45,864 bases of DNA, from contig JAUXWH010000328.1 in the NCBI GenBank assembly GCA_030681365.1, forward strand, positions 1 to 45,864, read 5' to 3'. Both the position numbers and the translations under genes were made by a program. Source of the DNA: Bradyrhizobium sp. (GTDB lineage: Bacteria; Pseudomonadota; Alphaproteobacteria; Rhizobiales; Xanthobacteraceae). This document shows, piece after piece, positions 1-8,330 of this stretch (within the stretch, counting starts at the first letter, position 1; the number at the start of each line of letters is the position of its first letter). The notes below the pieces were generated by a model. That model had not been told where the DNA came from and searched no databases. It was given only the letters and a program-made list of their open reading frames with translations.

Positions 1-310
1 TGTCGATGTCGCGCTCGAGCCGCTCGACCTGGCTTGCCAGCATCCGCAGCCGCTCCGCCTTGCCCTGTCGCTCGGGCACCGCGAGGTCGGCGCCGAGGTC
101 GAACAGGTCGTTCTGGATCAGGCCGAGCATCGCATCGATCTCGCGCGCCTCCGCCAGATGCAGCCGGACCATGCCGATCGCGGCGTTGGTCTCGTCGACG
201 GTTCCATAGGCCGCGATGCGCAAATCGTATTTCGGACGGCGTTCGCCGCTGCCGAGCGCCGTGGTGCCGTCGTCGCCGGTCCTTGTGTAGATGCGATTGA
301 GGACGACCAT
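1..310 (-). CDS. PduO-type cob(I)alamin adenosyltransferase, N-terminal part (runs off the window)
   Basis: The first 103 residues of a cytoplasmic ATP:cob(I)alamin adenosyltransferase are visible; the rest lies beyond base 1. The N-terminus carries the ATP-binding signature of the PduO/MMAB family, YTRTGDDGTT followed by LGSGER (about residues 8-24), then YGTVDETNA (about 40-48). The family transfers the adenosyl group of ATP to reduced cob(I)alamin to make coenzyme B12. The start ATG is preceded by a purine-rich GGGGGAAG. The HIG1-type gene lies 11 bp upstream on the same strand, so the two are probably co-transcribed. The family call is secure; nothing can be said about the C-terminal half. 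Confidence 0.9.
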   Translation of the reverse strand, partial: MVVLNRIYTRTGDDGTTALGSGERRPKYDLRIAAYGTVDETNAAIGMVRLHLAEAREIDAMLGLIQNDLFDLGADLAVPERQGKAERLRMLASQVERLERDID

Positions 311-321
311 GATTCTTCCCC

Positions 322-516
322 CTAGCGGCTCATCGCCCAGACCGCGAGCATGGTGATGACGATAGCGATGAATTGCAGCAACACCCGCAGCCGCATCAGT
401 TTCTGCGAGCGATCAGGCGACCCGCCCCGCATCATGTTGATGAGACCGAGCAGCAGAACCAGCGCAACTGCGGCGACCGCGACGGGAAGGAGGATCGAAC
501 TCAGGAAGGATGCCAT
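322..516 (-). CDS. HIG1-domain small membrane protein
   Basis: A 64-residue protein with two hydrophobic segments (about residues 5-25 and 43-61) joined by a short basic loop. The loop and start of the second helix read QKLMRLRVLLQ, which fits the Q-x3-R-x-R-x3-Q signature of the HIG1 family. In mitochondria HIG1 proteins associate with respiratory supercomplexes; alphaproteobacterial members are small inner-membrane proteins. The frame stays open upstream to 552, but the internal ATG at 516 gives the compact two-helix form with the first helix near the N-terminus, so it is preferred. The adenosyltransferase gene follows 11 bp downstream. Family assignment rests on the motif and topology; the function here is inferred. 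Confidence 0.8.
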   Translation of the reverse strand: MASFLSSILLPVAVAAVALVLLLGLINMMRGGSPDRSQKLMRLRVLLQFIAIVITMLAVWAMSR

Positions 517-640
517 CGGCGCTACATAACACCGCGCCGGGCGCTCCGCCATCCGTTAAGACAAGGCCCCTGTCCGGCGCAACGATCTGGCTTTTTGTGT
601 AATAATATCAGAAGCTAGCCGCTGCTGACGGTGTGCGATC

Positions 641-769
641 GGCGAGTCGCTTGCGGCCATGCTTCGAGACGCTCGCGCCGCTCGCTCCTCAGCATGAGAT
701 TGTTGTGTTTCAGCAAGTTAACCTCATCCTGAGGAGGCAGCGAAGCGGCTGTCTCGAAGGATGGGCAGC
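641..769. repeat. Palindromic intergenic repeat, family 1, copy 1
   Basis: About 130 bp that can fold on itself: GCTTCGAGACGCTCGC near the left end is complementary to a segment ending GTCTCGAAGGATGGG at the right, and CTCCTCAGCATGAG in the left half faces CTCATCCTGAGGAG in the right half. The same element occurs in inverted orientation at 37847-37976. It fills most of the 305-base gap between the HIG1 gene and the BrkB-type gene. No other gene was seen in that gap. Confidence 0.8.
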
Positions 770-821
770 ACTACCGATTTGTCGCCGGTTGAACGAATCG
801 TCCGCTCCGTCAGGGTGAAAT

Positions 822-1715
822 GTGAGGCAGATCCGCTACGTCTATCTGGTCGTCATGGATGCGTTCTATACGTTTCTCGCCGATGACGGCTGGGCGATCG
901 CCAGCCATATTGCGCTGTCGGCGTTGATGGCGCTGTTTCCGTTTCTGATCGTGCTGACCTCGCTGGCCGGATTTTTCGGCTCCAAGGAACTCGCCGATCA
1001 GGCGGTGGCGTTGATGCTGCAGACCTGGCCGCAACAGGTGGCGGATTCGCTGTCCGGCGAAATCCACGACGTGCTGACGACGACGCGCGGCGATGCCCTG
1101 ACCATCGGCCTCGTGCTGGCGGTGTATTTCGCATCGAACGGCATCGAAAGCCTGCGGGTCGGACTGAACCGCGCCTATTCGGTGATCGAGCCGCGGAGCT
1201 GGTACTGGCTGCGGCTGGAATCGATCGGCTACACGCTGATCGCCGCCTTCACCGCGCTGGCGATGGCGTTCCTGATCGTGCTCGGCCCGCTGACGCTGGA
1301 GGCGGCGCGGCGCTGGATTCCACTGATCGTGGAGACCAACGAACATTTTCTCAACGTCGCGCGCTACGGCATTACCGTCGCGGCGCTGGTGATCGCCCTG
1401 TTCATCCTGCACGCCTGGCTGCCAGCGGGCCGCCGCAGCTTCCTGCAGATTCTGCCCGGCATCCTCTTCACCTTCGTGGCGTCGCTGCTGTCAGGCATCG
1501 TGTTCGGACAATATCTCGCCCGCTTCGCCAACAACTACGTCACGATGTATGCCGGCCTGGCGTCAGTCATCATCGCGCTGGTGTTTCTGTATTTCATCGC
1601 CGCGATCTTCGTGTTCGGCGGCGAACTGAACGCGGCGATCATCAAGTCGCGGCTGCCGCACGGCGTGTCGCTTCAAGCAGCACAGTCGCTAGAGCCCTTG
1701 GACTCACAGGCTTGA
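822..1715 (+). CDS. YihY/BrkB-family inner-membrane protein
   Basis: A 297-residue polytopic membrane protein of the YihY/BrkB family (once misnamed ribonuclease BN). About six hydrophobic segments are visible. The family-typical N-terminal region, in which helix FLADDGWAIASHIALSALM leads into FPFLIVLTSLAG, lies at about residues 18-52. FVFGGELNAA near residues 265-274 is the conserved end of the last helix. The start is GTG; no nearer ATG keeps the N-terminal region. Members are thought to act at the membrane, but no substrate is established. The last 74 bases overlap the 3' end of the convergent histidine kinase gene. Confidence 0.88.
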   Translation: MRQIRYVYLVVMDAFYTFLADDGWAIASHIALSALMALFPFLIVLTSLAGFFGSKELADQAVALMLQTWPQQVADSLSGEIHDVLTTTRGDALTIGLVLAVYFASNGIESLRVGLNRAYSVIEPRSWYWLRLESIGYTLIAAFTALAMAFLIVLGPLTLEAARRWIPLIVETNEHFLNVARYGITVAALVIALFILHAWLPAGRRSFLQILPGILFTFVASLLSGIVFGQYLARFANNYVTMYAGLASVIIALVFLYFIAAIFVFGGELNAAIIKSRLPHGVSLQAAQSLEPLDSQA

Positions 1716-2895
1716 CCAGAAAGCCGTCGGCGCCGGCTTCGCGCGATGCCGCCTCGTCGTTGCCGCGGCCCGACACCCCGATGATGGCGACGCGGCCGAA
1801 CGGCGCGCGCAGCTTGCGAATTCGCCGGATCGCCTCGATCCCGTTGATGCCCGGCAACACCATGTCCATCAGCACCGCATCGAAATCACCCTGCGCGAGC
1901 CGCTCGGCGGCGATCTCGCCGCGCCCGATGAATTCGGCCTGGTGGCCGAGTTCGGTGAGGATCGCATTGAGCACGACGCGGCCGAACGGATTGTCCTCGA
2001 CGCTGAGAACGCGCAGGCTCCTCGCCTGATCCGGCCGGGAATCCGCGTCCGCGCCCGAACTGGCCGCTTTCGGCGCCCGGGCGCGGGCCAGCGTCACGCT
2101 CAGGGTGAAGGTGGTGCCGCCGCCCGGCCGCTGCGCCACGATGATGTCGCCGCCCATCGCCCGCGCCAGCGCCTTGACCGACGACAGCCCGAGCCCGGCG
2201 CCGCCGAAGCGCGACGCGATCGAGACATTGGCCTGCGAGAACGGCCGAAACAGGCGTTTTATCTCGCTGAGCGTGAGGCCGATGCCGCTGTCGGAAACCG
2301 CGAACGCGATGCTGACCTTGCCTTTCGGCCCGCGTGTCGGCCTGACCGTGAGCCCGACACCGCCGGCTTCGGTGAACTTGACCGCGTTGTCGATCAGGTT
2401 TTCCAGCGCCGCGCGCAGCCGCACGGGATCGCCGATCACGAACGCCGGCAGTTTTTCGGAAATCTCGACGCGGGATTGCAGGCCCTTCGCCGTTGCCCGG
2501 CCGGTCAGCGAATCCCCGACGCTGCGGGCGAGCGCGCGCAGATCGAAGAAGTCCTGCCGCACCCCCAGCCCGGAGCCGCGGCTTCTCGCGGCATCGACGA
2601 ACAAGGTGGCGAGGCTGGCGAGGTGCTCGGCGCCGGCCTTGATGGTATCGACCCAGCGCCGCTCGCGCTCGTCAAGGTCGGAGGTTGCCAGCAGGTCGCT
2701 GATCGCGAGAATTCCGGTCAGCGGGGTGCGGACCTCATGGGCAAACGCCGCGAGCGCGGCCTCGACCATGCCGGGAGCGCCAGCCGCGGTGACGCGCTTG
2801 CGCGCCTTGCCCGTGCCGCGGGCTGGAACGCGTTGTTTCGACATCCGTTTTTTCGGTATTCGCGTAGGGCGCTTTGCGCGCGACTTGACCGCCAT
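1642..2895 (-). CDS. Hybrid histidine kinase with C-terminal receiver, no obvious sensor domain
   Basis: A 417-residue soluble protein. A basic, low-complexity N-terminus (about 1-40) is followed by HisKA with the phospho-accepting His53 in AHEVRTPL. Next comes HATPase_c, with the N-box ENLIDNAVKF (Asn170), G1 box DSGIG and G2 box GGAGLGLS. A CheY-type receiver starts near residue 294, with Asp344 in LMDMVLPG and Lys in VKPVSP. There are no membrane segments and no PAS or GAF domain, so the input signal is not evident. The ATG at 2895 is chosen over 2925 because it starts at the basic leader. The 3' end overlaps the convergent BrkB-type gene by 74 bases. A cytoplasmic phosphorelay role is inferred. 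Confidence 0.88.
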   Translation of the reverse strand: MAVKSRAKRPTRIPKKRMSKQRVPARGTGKARKRVTAAGAPGMVEAALAAFAHEVRTPLTGILAISDLLATSDLDERERRWVDTIKAGAEHLASLATLFVDAARSRGSGLGVRQDFFDLRALARSVGDSLTGRATAKGLQSRVEISEKLPAFVIGDPVRLRAALENLIDNAVKFTEAGGVGLTVRPTRGPKGKVSIAFAVSDSGIGLTLSEIKRLFRPFSQANVSIASRFGGAGLGLSSVKALARAMGGDIIVAQRPGGGTTFTLSVTLARARAPKAASSGADADSRPDQARSLRVLSVEDNPFGRVVLNAILTELGHQAEFIGRGEIAAERLAQGDFDAVLMDMVLPGINGIEAIRRIRKLRAPFGRVAIIGVSGRGNDEAASREAGADGFLVKPVSPRALATVLLEATRRAAAAT

Positions 2896-3003
2896 GATTC
2901 CCCCGACCCTGGCCAGCCACACCATGCCATGGAGGACCGCGAGGAGTCACGAAGGGCGTTTTGGCATGGCACCTGTCCGTCAAGCCGACTTGTTGGGGCG
3001 AGT

Positions 3004-3873
3004 TTATGGCAAGCCGACCCGGCGGCGGATGTCTGCCGGCGTCGCACCCTGGGCCCGGAGTTCGCGAAGTCCGGTCGCGCCTGTCGACTTCGACAGCTTC
3101 CGCCCCTCGCCGTCGGACACGAGACGGTGGTGCCGCCAGGCGGGCTGCGGCAAACCAAGCAGTTGCTGCAGCAGCCGGTGCACGGCGGTCGACCAGAACA
3201 GGTCCGCGCCCCGCACCACCTCGGTGACGCCCTGCAAGGCGTCGTCGACCACAACCGACAGATGATAGCTGGTCGGCGTCTCCTTGCGCGCGAGGATGAC
3301 GTCGCCCCAGTCTTGAGGCCGGGCGGCGACCGCGCTGGTCTCGCCGCCGGGACCTTCGCCGCGCTCGATCCAGCCGGGATCGGGAACCAGCGCGCACGCC
3401 GCCGCCATGTCGAGCCGCAACGCATAGGGCGCGCCCGACTGAAGCAGGCGCGCCCGCGCGTCCGGCGCCAGCGACTTCGCAGTCCCCGGATAGAGCGGCG
3501 CACCGTCGGGATCGCGCGGCCAAGACGCCTGCGCCTCGCGCTGCGCCACCAGCCTTGCGATTTCGGCGCGGCTCTCGAACGCGGGATAAACCAGCCCCAT
3601 GGCCGACAGTTCTTCCAGCGCGGCGCGATAGTCGGCGAGGTGCTCGGACTGCCGTCGCACCGGCGTTTCCCATGATATCCCGAGCCAGGCGAGATCCTCA
3701 AAGATCGCGGCCTCGAATTCCGGCCGGCAGCGCGCCGGATCGATATCCTCGATGCGCAGCAGCAAGCGGCCGCCGCTCTGGCGCGCCAGATCAAAATTCA
3801 GCAGCGCCGAAAAAGCGTGGCCGAGGTGCAGGTAACCGTTCGGGCTCGGCGCAAAGCGGAAGACGGGCGGCAT
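3004..3873 (-). CDS. gluQRS: Glutamyl-Q tRNA(Asp) synthetase
   Basis: A 289-residue truncated glutamyl-tRNA synthetase paralogue that attaches glutamate to queuosine at the wobble base of tRNA(Asp). FAPSPNGYLHLGHA at residues 7-20 carries the HIGH signature. RKLSKS near 253-258 is the KMSKS loop. Like the rest of the family it lacks an anticodon-binding domain. The ATG at 3873 directly precedes the catalytic fold. The Cys zinc ligands of the E. coli enzyme are absent: the CxC position reads AFE (98-100), and the later Cys is also replaced (LYPGTAK, 127-133). This is therefore a zinc-free variant. The gene stands alone between the kinase and a repeat element. Confidence 0.93.
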   Translation of the reverse strand: MPPVFRFAPSPNGYLHLGHAFSALLNFDLARQSGGRLLLRIEDIDPARCRPEFEAAIFEDLAWLGISWETPVRRQSEHLADYRAALEELSAMGLVYPAFESRAEIARLVAQREAQASWPRDPDGAPLYPGTAKSLAPDARARLLQSGAPYALRLDMAAACALVPDPGWIERGEGPGGETSAVAARPQDWGDVILARKETPTSYHLSVVVDDALQGVTEVVRGADLFWSTAVHRLLQQLLGLPQPAWRHHRLVSDGEGRKLSKSTGATGLRELRAQGATPADIRRRVGLP

Positions 3874-3885
3874 TATCTCGATCTC

Positions 3886-4012
3886 GTCATGGCCGGGCAT
3901 AGCCGTTCGAAGGACGGCGTCGCTTCCGCTTGCCTATGTCCCGGCAATCCATCTCTCGTGAGACTCTGTTACGATAGGAGATGGATGCGCGGGTCAAGCC
4001 CGCGCATGACGA
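3886..4012. repeat. Palindromic intergenic repeat, family 2, copy 1
   Basis: The element contains GGACGGCGTCGCTTCCGC on the left and the short hairpin GCGGGTCAAGCCCGC near the right end. The left part matches 45490-45520 almost base for base, and the right hairpin recurs in variant form (CCCGGTCAAGCCGGG) at about 28788 and 45594. It occupies the gap between gluQRS and the glycosylase gene. Confidence 0.75.
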
Positions 4013-4028
4013 CCTTTGGAATCCTTCA

Positions 4029-4676
4029 ATGCCCATCCACCTCGAAACCCAGTCCGACCTCGACGACGCCGTCCATGCGCTCATAAAGCTGGACCCGCGG
4101 CTGCAGCCGATCTTCGCGCTGACCGGAATGCCGGCGCTGCGGCGGCGCGAACCCGGCTTTGCCGGGCTGGCCCACATCGTCTGCGGCCAGCAGGTTTCCA
4201 CCGCCAGCGCCGCGGCGATCTGGGGCCGCGTCAGCGCCGCGTTCGACCCGTTCGATCATGACGCCCTGCGCAAGGCACGCGCCGACCGGCTCGGCCGGCT
4301 CGGGCTATCGGCGGCCAAGATCAAAACGTTGAAAAACCTGGCGCGCGAAATCGCGTCCGAGCGGCTCAATCTCGACGTGCTGGCCAACGAGGACGCCGAC
4401 GCTGCGCACAATCCTCTTACGGCGCTGCACGGCATCGGCCCGTGGACCGCCGACGTCTATCTCTTGTTCTGCCTCGGCCATGGCGACGCCTGGCCCGCCG
4501 GCGATATCGCCATCCAGGAAGCCGTCAAGGTCGGCCTCGGCCTCGAGACCCGGCCGACCCTGAAACAGATGGCGCCGCTGGGGGAGCCGTGGCGGCCGCT
4601 GCGGGGCGCGGCCGCGCATCTGTGGTGGAGCTATTACCGGGTGCTGAAGAAGCGCGAAGGCGTGATCGCGGGATAG
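4029..4676 (+). CDS. AlkA-like DNA-3-methyladenine glycosylase (HhH-GPD)
   Basis: A 215-residue base-excision repair glycosylase of the HhH-GPD superfamily, expected to remove alkylated bases. CGQQVSTASA (52-61) matches the IVGQQVS-type helix of this group. The helix-hairpin-helix LHGIGPWTA lies at 133-141, and the catalytic Asp159 sits in PAGDIAIQ. The protein lacks the N-terminal beta domain of E. coli AlkA (282 residues), as do many alphaproteobacterial relatives, and has no iron-sulphur cysteines. The ATG at 4029 is chosen because the upstream part of the frame (from 3981) is repeat-derived sequence. Confidence 0.9.
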   Translation: MPIHLETQSDLDDAVHALIKLDPRLQPIFALTGMPALRRREPGFAGLAHIVCGQQVSTASAAAIWGRVSAAFDPFDHDALRKARADRLGRLGLSAAKIKTLKNLAREIASERLNLDVLANEDADAAHNPLTALHGIGPWTADVYLLFCLGHGDAWPAGDIAIQEAVKVGLGLETRPTLKQMAPLGEPWRPLRGAAAHLWWSYYRVLKKREGVIAG

Positions 4677-4799
4677 AGGCAGGGCCCGGATCAAAAATAC
4701 GAAAACAACCCCATGTACAGTAGAATGGTCCCCGGTTCGCAGGTCTCGTGCTGCGTTGCATCGGGAACACGAGAACCATCCACCATGCTCGCTTGTCCG

Positions 4800-5687
4800 C
4801 TATCCCCGCAGCCTGGCCCGGTCCTCCCGCGCGCAGGCGGTGACGAAACCGATCACCGCGCGCACCGCCGGCAGTTCGACGAGGTCGGGATGCGCCAGCA
4901 GCCAGAGATCCGACACGCTGGCGAGTTTGTGGGGGGCGACGCGGACCAGATCAGGATAGGCCTCGGCGACCAGACAGGACAGCGCGGAGATCCCGAGACC
5001 CGCCCGGGCGGCGGCGAGCATGTCGCCCTGCGACGAACAGCGCATCACGACGGTGCCTTGCCGCGTGATCAGATCGCTCCAGCGCGCCAGATGCGCATTC
5101 GACTCCCGGTCGGCAAAGCCGATCACGCTGTGGCCCTTCCATTCGTCGCGCCGCTCCGGCAGCCGCCGCCGGGCCGCGTAGTCGCGCGAGGCATAGAAGC
5201 CGGTGCCGAGGCGGCCGATCTTGCGGCCGATCAGGTTCTCCTCGCCGCTGTCGACCGGCCGCAGCACGACGTCGGCCTCGCGGCGGCGCACGCTGGCCGG
5301 AAACGGATGGGTGATGATCTCGAGCTGCAGATGGCCGTGCTCGCGCAGGAACGTCCCCATCCGCGGCATCAGCCAGTGCGCGGCGAGCGTGGCGCCGATC
5401 GACAGTTTTACGACGCCGCGGGCATGCGCACCGGTCGCCGACACGACGGCTTCGGCGCGCAGCGCCGCCGAGGCCATCGCCTCGACATGCTCGCGGAACC
5501 TGCGTCCTTGCGCGGTCAATGACAGGCCTTCGTTGGAGCGCGCGAACAGCTTGGTGCCGAGCTGATCCTCCAGCGCGGCGACCTTGCGGCCTACCGTCGG
5601 ATGGCTCGAGCGCAACCGGCGCGCCGCCGCCGCGAAACTATGCGTCTCGGCGACGGCGACGAAGGTCTTGCAAAGGTCCCAATCCAT
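4800..5687 (-). CDS. LysR-family transcriptional regulator
   Basis: A 295-residue LysR-type regulator. The N-terminal winged helix (about 1-60) shows TFVAVAETHSFAAAARRL and SHPTVGRKVAALEDQLG, followed by LFARS and LTAQG. The C-terminal part (about 90-290) is a substrate-binding-like effector domain. LysR proteins usually control a divergent neighbour, which here is the nitronate monooxygenase-like gene starting 197 bp away at 5885, so it may regulate that operon. No operator could be assigned. The effector is unknown. Confidence 0.88.
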   Translation of the reverse strand: MDWDLCKTFVAVAETHSFAAAARRLRSSHPTVGRKVAALEDQLGTKLFARSNEGLSLTAQGRRFREHVEAMASAALRAEAVVSATGAHARGVVKLSIGATLAAHWLMPRMGTFLREHGHLQLEIITHPFPASVRRREADVVLRPVDSGEENLIGRKIGRLGTGFYASRDYAARRRLPERRDEWKGHSVIGFADRESNAHLARWSDLITRQGTVVMRCSSQGDMLAAARAGLGISALSCLVAEAYPDLVRVAPHKLASVSDLWLLAHPDLVELPAVRAVIGFVTACAREDRARLRG

Positions 5688-5884
5688 CGCCGTCCTCCGG
5701 CTTCGAATGCGTTCAATTCTGGTAGGTCATCCGTACAACATTGAACAGCTCCCCCGCCTCCGTCCAGTCCTATAATGGGGTCATCAGGTCCGCCGAGACG
5801 GATCCGCTTCACAAAGCAACAAGCCGACCGGATCCAGGGCTTAACCGCCGCTGCCCGGTCCCGCGCTTCGAAGGGATGAATTGA

Positions 5885-6859
5885 ATGCCGCTACCCGCTT
5901 CGCTCGTCGATACGCTCGAACTGCCCGTGGTGGGCTCGCCGCTCTTCATCGTGTCCGGCCCGGAACTGGTCATCGCCCAGTGCAAGGCCGGCGTGGTCGG
6001 TTCGTTCCCGGCGCTCAATGCGCGGCCGGTCGAAAAGCTCGGGGAGTGGCTGACCCGCATCGAGAACGAACTCGGCGAATACAAGGCGCTGCATCCGGAG
6101 AAGAAGGTCGCGCCCTACGCGGTCAACCAGATCTGCCACGCCTCCAACGACCGGCTGATGCAGGACATGGAAACCTGCGTGAAGCACAAGGTGCCGATCA
6201 TCATCACCTCGCTGCGTCCGCCGCAAGAGATCGTCGAGGCCGCGCACTCCTATGGCGGCGTCGTGTTCCATGACGTCATCAACGTCAAGCACGCGCGCAA
6301 GGCCGCCGAGCAGGGCGTCGACGGCCTGATCCTGGTTTGCGCCGGCGCCGGCGGGCATGCCGGCACGCTGTCGCCTTTCGCGCTGCTGCGCGAGGTGAAG
6401 CAATGGTTCAAGGGCACCATCCTGCTGTCGGGCGCGATCTCGGACGGCGCCAGCATCGCCTCGGCGCTCGCGCTCGGCGCCGACCTCGCCTATATCGGCA
6501 CGCGCTTCATCGCCACCGAAGAGGCCAATGCCGATCTCGCCTACAAGAAGGCGCTGACTGAGCACGCTGCGCACGACATCGTCTATTCGAACCTGTTCAC
6601 CGGCGTGCACGGCAATTATCTCGGGCCGTCGATCGTGGCCGCGGGCCTCGATCCGGACAATCTGCCGGTCGCCGACAAAACGAAGATGAATTTCGGCTCG
6701 GGCGGCAACATGAAGGTCAAGGCGTGGCGCGACATCTGGGGCTCCGGCCAGGGCATCGGCCAGATCGCCGACGCGCCGCCGGTCGCCGAACTGGTGCAGC
6801 GCCTGAAGGCCGAATTCGACGAAGCCGGCGTCGACTTCGTCAAACGGGCGCGCGCGTAA
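5885..6859 (+). CDS. Nitronate monooxygenase-like flavoprotein (NMO/2-nitropropane dioxygenase family)
   Basis: A 324-residue FMN-dependent TIM barrel. Seen: an N-terminal segment with the glycine-rich VVGSFPALNARP (38-49), the flavin-binding region CAGAGGHAG with the likely catalytic His, and the phosphate-binding ALALGADLAYIGTRFIA. These match class II nitronate monooxygenases, which oxidise alkyl nitronates with O2. Many relatives annotated this way have no proven substrate, and some are trans-2-enoyl-ACP reductases. It is the first gene of an apparent operon with a binding protein, CoA ligase, DUF2855, FMO and NHL protein. The ATG has no strong upstream purine box. Confidence 0.88.
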   Translation: MPLPASLVDTLELPVVGSPLFIVSGPELVIAQCKAGVVGSFPALNARPVEKLGEWLTRIENELGEYKALHPEKKVAPYAVNQICHASNDRLMQDMETCVKHKVPIIITSLRPPQEIVEAAHSYGGVVFHDVINVKHARKAAEQGVDGLILVCAGAGGHAGTLSPFALLREVKQWFKGTILLSGAISDGASIASALALGADLAYIGTRFIATEEANADLAYKKALTEHAAHDIVYSNLFTGVHGNYLGPSIVAAGLDPDNLPVADKTKMNFGSGGNMKVKAWRDIWGSGQGIGQIADAPPVAELVQRLKAEFDEAGVDFVKRARA

Positions 6860-6908
6860 AGCGCGTTCCTGATTTCAACGAGAACAATCAAACAGAGGGA
6901 GTGGGACG

Positions 6909-8111
6909 ATGAGACTGTTGCGACCTGCATTGGCCATCGCGTTTGGCCTAAGCGCTATCATCCTGGGCGGCATCGGAGCCGCCGCGGCCGACGACACAAA
7001 AGGCGAGATCCGCATCGGCCAGACCCTGCCCTATAGCGGCCCGGTTTCCGGGTTCGGCATCATCGGACGAGCGCAGGAAGCCTACTTCGCCAAGGTCAAT
7101 GCCGACGGCGGCATCAATGGCCGCAAGATCAAGTTTATCAGCCTCGACGACGCCTATTCACCCCCCAAGACGGTCGAGCAGACCCGCAAGCTGGTGGAAC
7201 AGGACGAAGTGCAGCTGATGTTCGGCTCGCTCGGAACCGCCACCAACAATGCCGTGCATCGCTACCTCAACGGCAAGAAAGTCCCGCAGCTGTTCGTGCT
7301 GAGCGGCGCGACCAAATGGGCCGATCCGAAGAATTTTCCATGGACCATGCCGGGCATGGCGACCTACGAATCCGAAGGTGCGATCTATGCCAAGTACCTG
7401 CTGCAGACCAAGCCGGATGCCAAAATCGCCATCCTGTCGCAGAACGACGATTTCGGACGCGACTATGTCACCGGCTTCAAGCGCGCGCTGGGAGCCAAGG
7501 CCGCCACCATGATCGTCTCGGAAGCGACCTATGAGCATACCGCGCCGACCATCAGCTCGCAGCTGGCGACGCTGAAAGCTTCCGGCGCCGATGTGATGTT
7601 CGGCGTGGTGCTCGGCAAATTCACCTCGCAGATGATCAAGGGTGTCGCCGAACTGGACTGGAAGCCCGATCCGTTCTTCGTGCCGACCTCGGCGTCATCG
7701 ATCTCGTTCCTGGCGCCCGCGGGACTGGACAACGCCGTCGGCCTGATCGCATCCAGCAACCAGAAGGACCCGCTCGACGCGCAATGGGCCGACGACCCCG
7801 GCGTGAAGGAATACCTCGCCTTCATGAAGCAGTATCTGCCCAATGCCGACCTCAACAACTCGAACTACGCCGCCGGCTATCACTATGCCAACCTCATGGT
7901 GCAGGTGCTGAAGGCCTGCAAGGACGACTTCAGCCGCGAGAACATCCTGAAGCAGGCGACCTCGCTGCGTGACGTGCAGCTGCCGATGCTGCTGCCGGGC
8001 ATCACGGTCAGCACCGGTCCGGACGACTATCTGCCGTTCCAGCAATTGCGGCTGCGCCGCTTCAACGGCAAGAGCTGGGTCGGTTTTGGTGAGATACTGG
8101 ACGATAAATAA
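6909..8111 (+). CDS. Branched-chain-type ABC transporter periplasmic binding protein
   Basis: A 400-residue secreted protein of the Peripla_BP_6 (LivJ/K-like) family. Residues 1-28 form a signal peptide with a hydrophobic core and an Ala-rich cleavage region (AAAADD). The mature start IRIGQTLPYSGPVSGFG and the GGINGRKIKFISLDDAYSPPKT segment are typical of HAAT-family receptors, which bind amino acids, amides or small aromatic acids. A GGGAG ribosome-binding site stands just before the ATG. No permease or ATPase genes of this class lie nearby, so it must work with a transporter encoded elsewhere, as is common in Bradyrhizobium. The ligand is unknown; the neighbours suggest a substrate of the adjacent oxidative genes. 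Confidence 0.9.
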   Translation: MRLLRPALAIAFGLSAIILGGIGAAAADDTKGEIRIGQTLPYSGPVSGFGIIGRAQEAYFAKVNADGGINGRKIKFISLDDAYSPPKTVEQTRKLVEQDEVQLMFGSLGTATNNAVHRYLNGKKVPQLFVLSGATKWADPKNFPWTMPGMATYESEGAIYAKYLLQTKPDAKIAILSQNDDFGRDYVTGFKRALGAKAATMIVSEATYEHTAPTISSQLATLKASGADVMFGVVLGKFTSQMIKGVAELDWKPDPFFVPTSASSISFLAPAGLDNAVGLIASSNQKDPLDAQWADDPGVKEYLAFMKQYLPNADLNNSNYAAGYHYANLMVQVLKACKDDFSRENILKQATSLRDVQLPMLLPGITVSTGPDDYLPFQQLRLRRFNGKSWVGFGEILDDK

Positions 8112-8140
8112 AACGGCTTGAGTTTTACACGAGCGGACGC

Positions 8141-8315
8141 GCCTCTTTCCCCCCTCCCCCCGCGAGCGAAAGCGAGTGGTGGGGAGGGGTCGGGGGTGGG
8201 GGGTGCTTCCGCAAATTCGCCGTCAGAGAATGCGTACACGACTCACAGCGCGTGCGCCTGAAACACCCCCCGACCCTCCCCGCCACGAGCAAGGGCGCGT
8301 GGAGGGAGGGGAGAA
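8141..8315. repeat. Long GC-rich inverted repeat inside the operon
   Basis: About 175 bp between the binding-protein gene and the CoA ligase gene. The left half (CCCCTCCCCCCGCGAGCG, then GGGGAGGGGTCGGGGGT) is complementary to the right half (ACCCCCCGACCCTCCCC, then GTGGAGGGAGGGG). It could form a long stem that attenuates or protects the operon mRNA. No gene is seen within it. Confidence 0.8.
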
Positions 8316-8330
8316 GATAAGGAAACAAAC

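Noticed and set aside
810..1412. 200-residue minus-strand open frame
   Set aside because: Shadow of the YihY/BrkB-family gene; composition is Gln/Arg/His-rich with no recognisable domain.
1942..3675. 577-residue open frame on the plus strand
   Set aside because: It lies opposite the hybrid kinase and gluQRS genes and encodes Arg/Gly/Ala-rich sequence typical of a GC-rich shadow frame. The minus-strand proteins have clear motifs.
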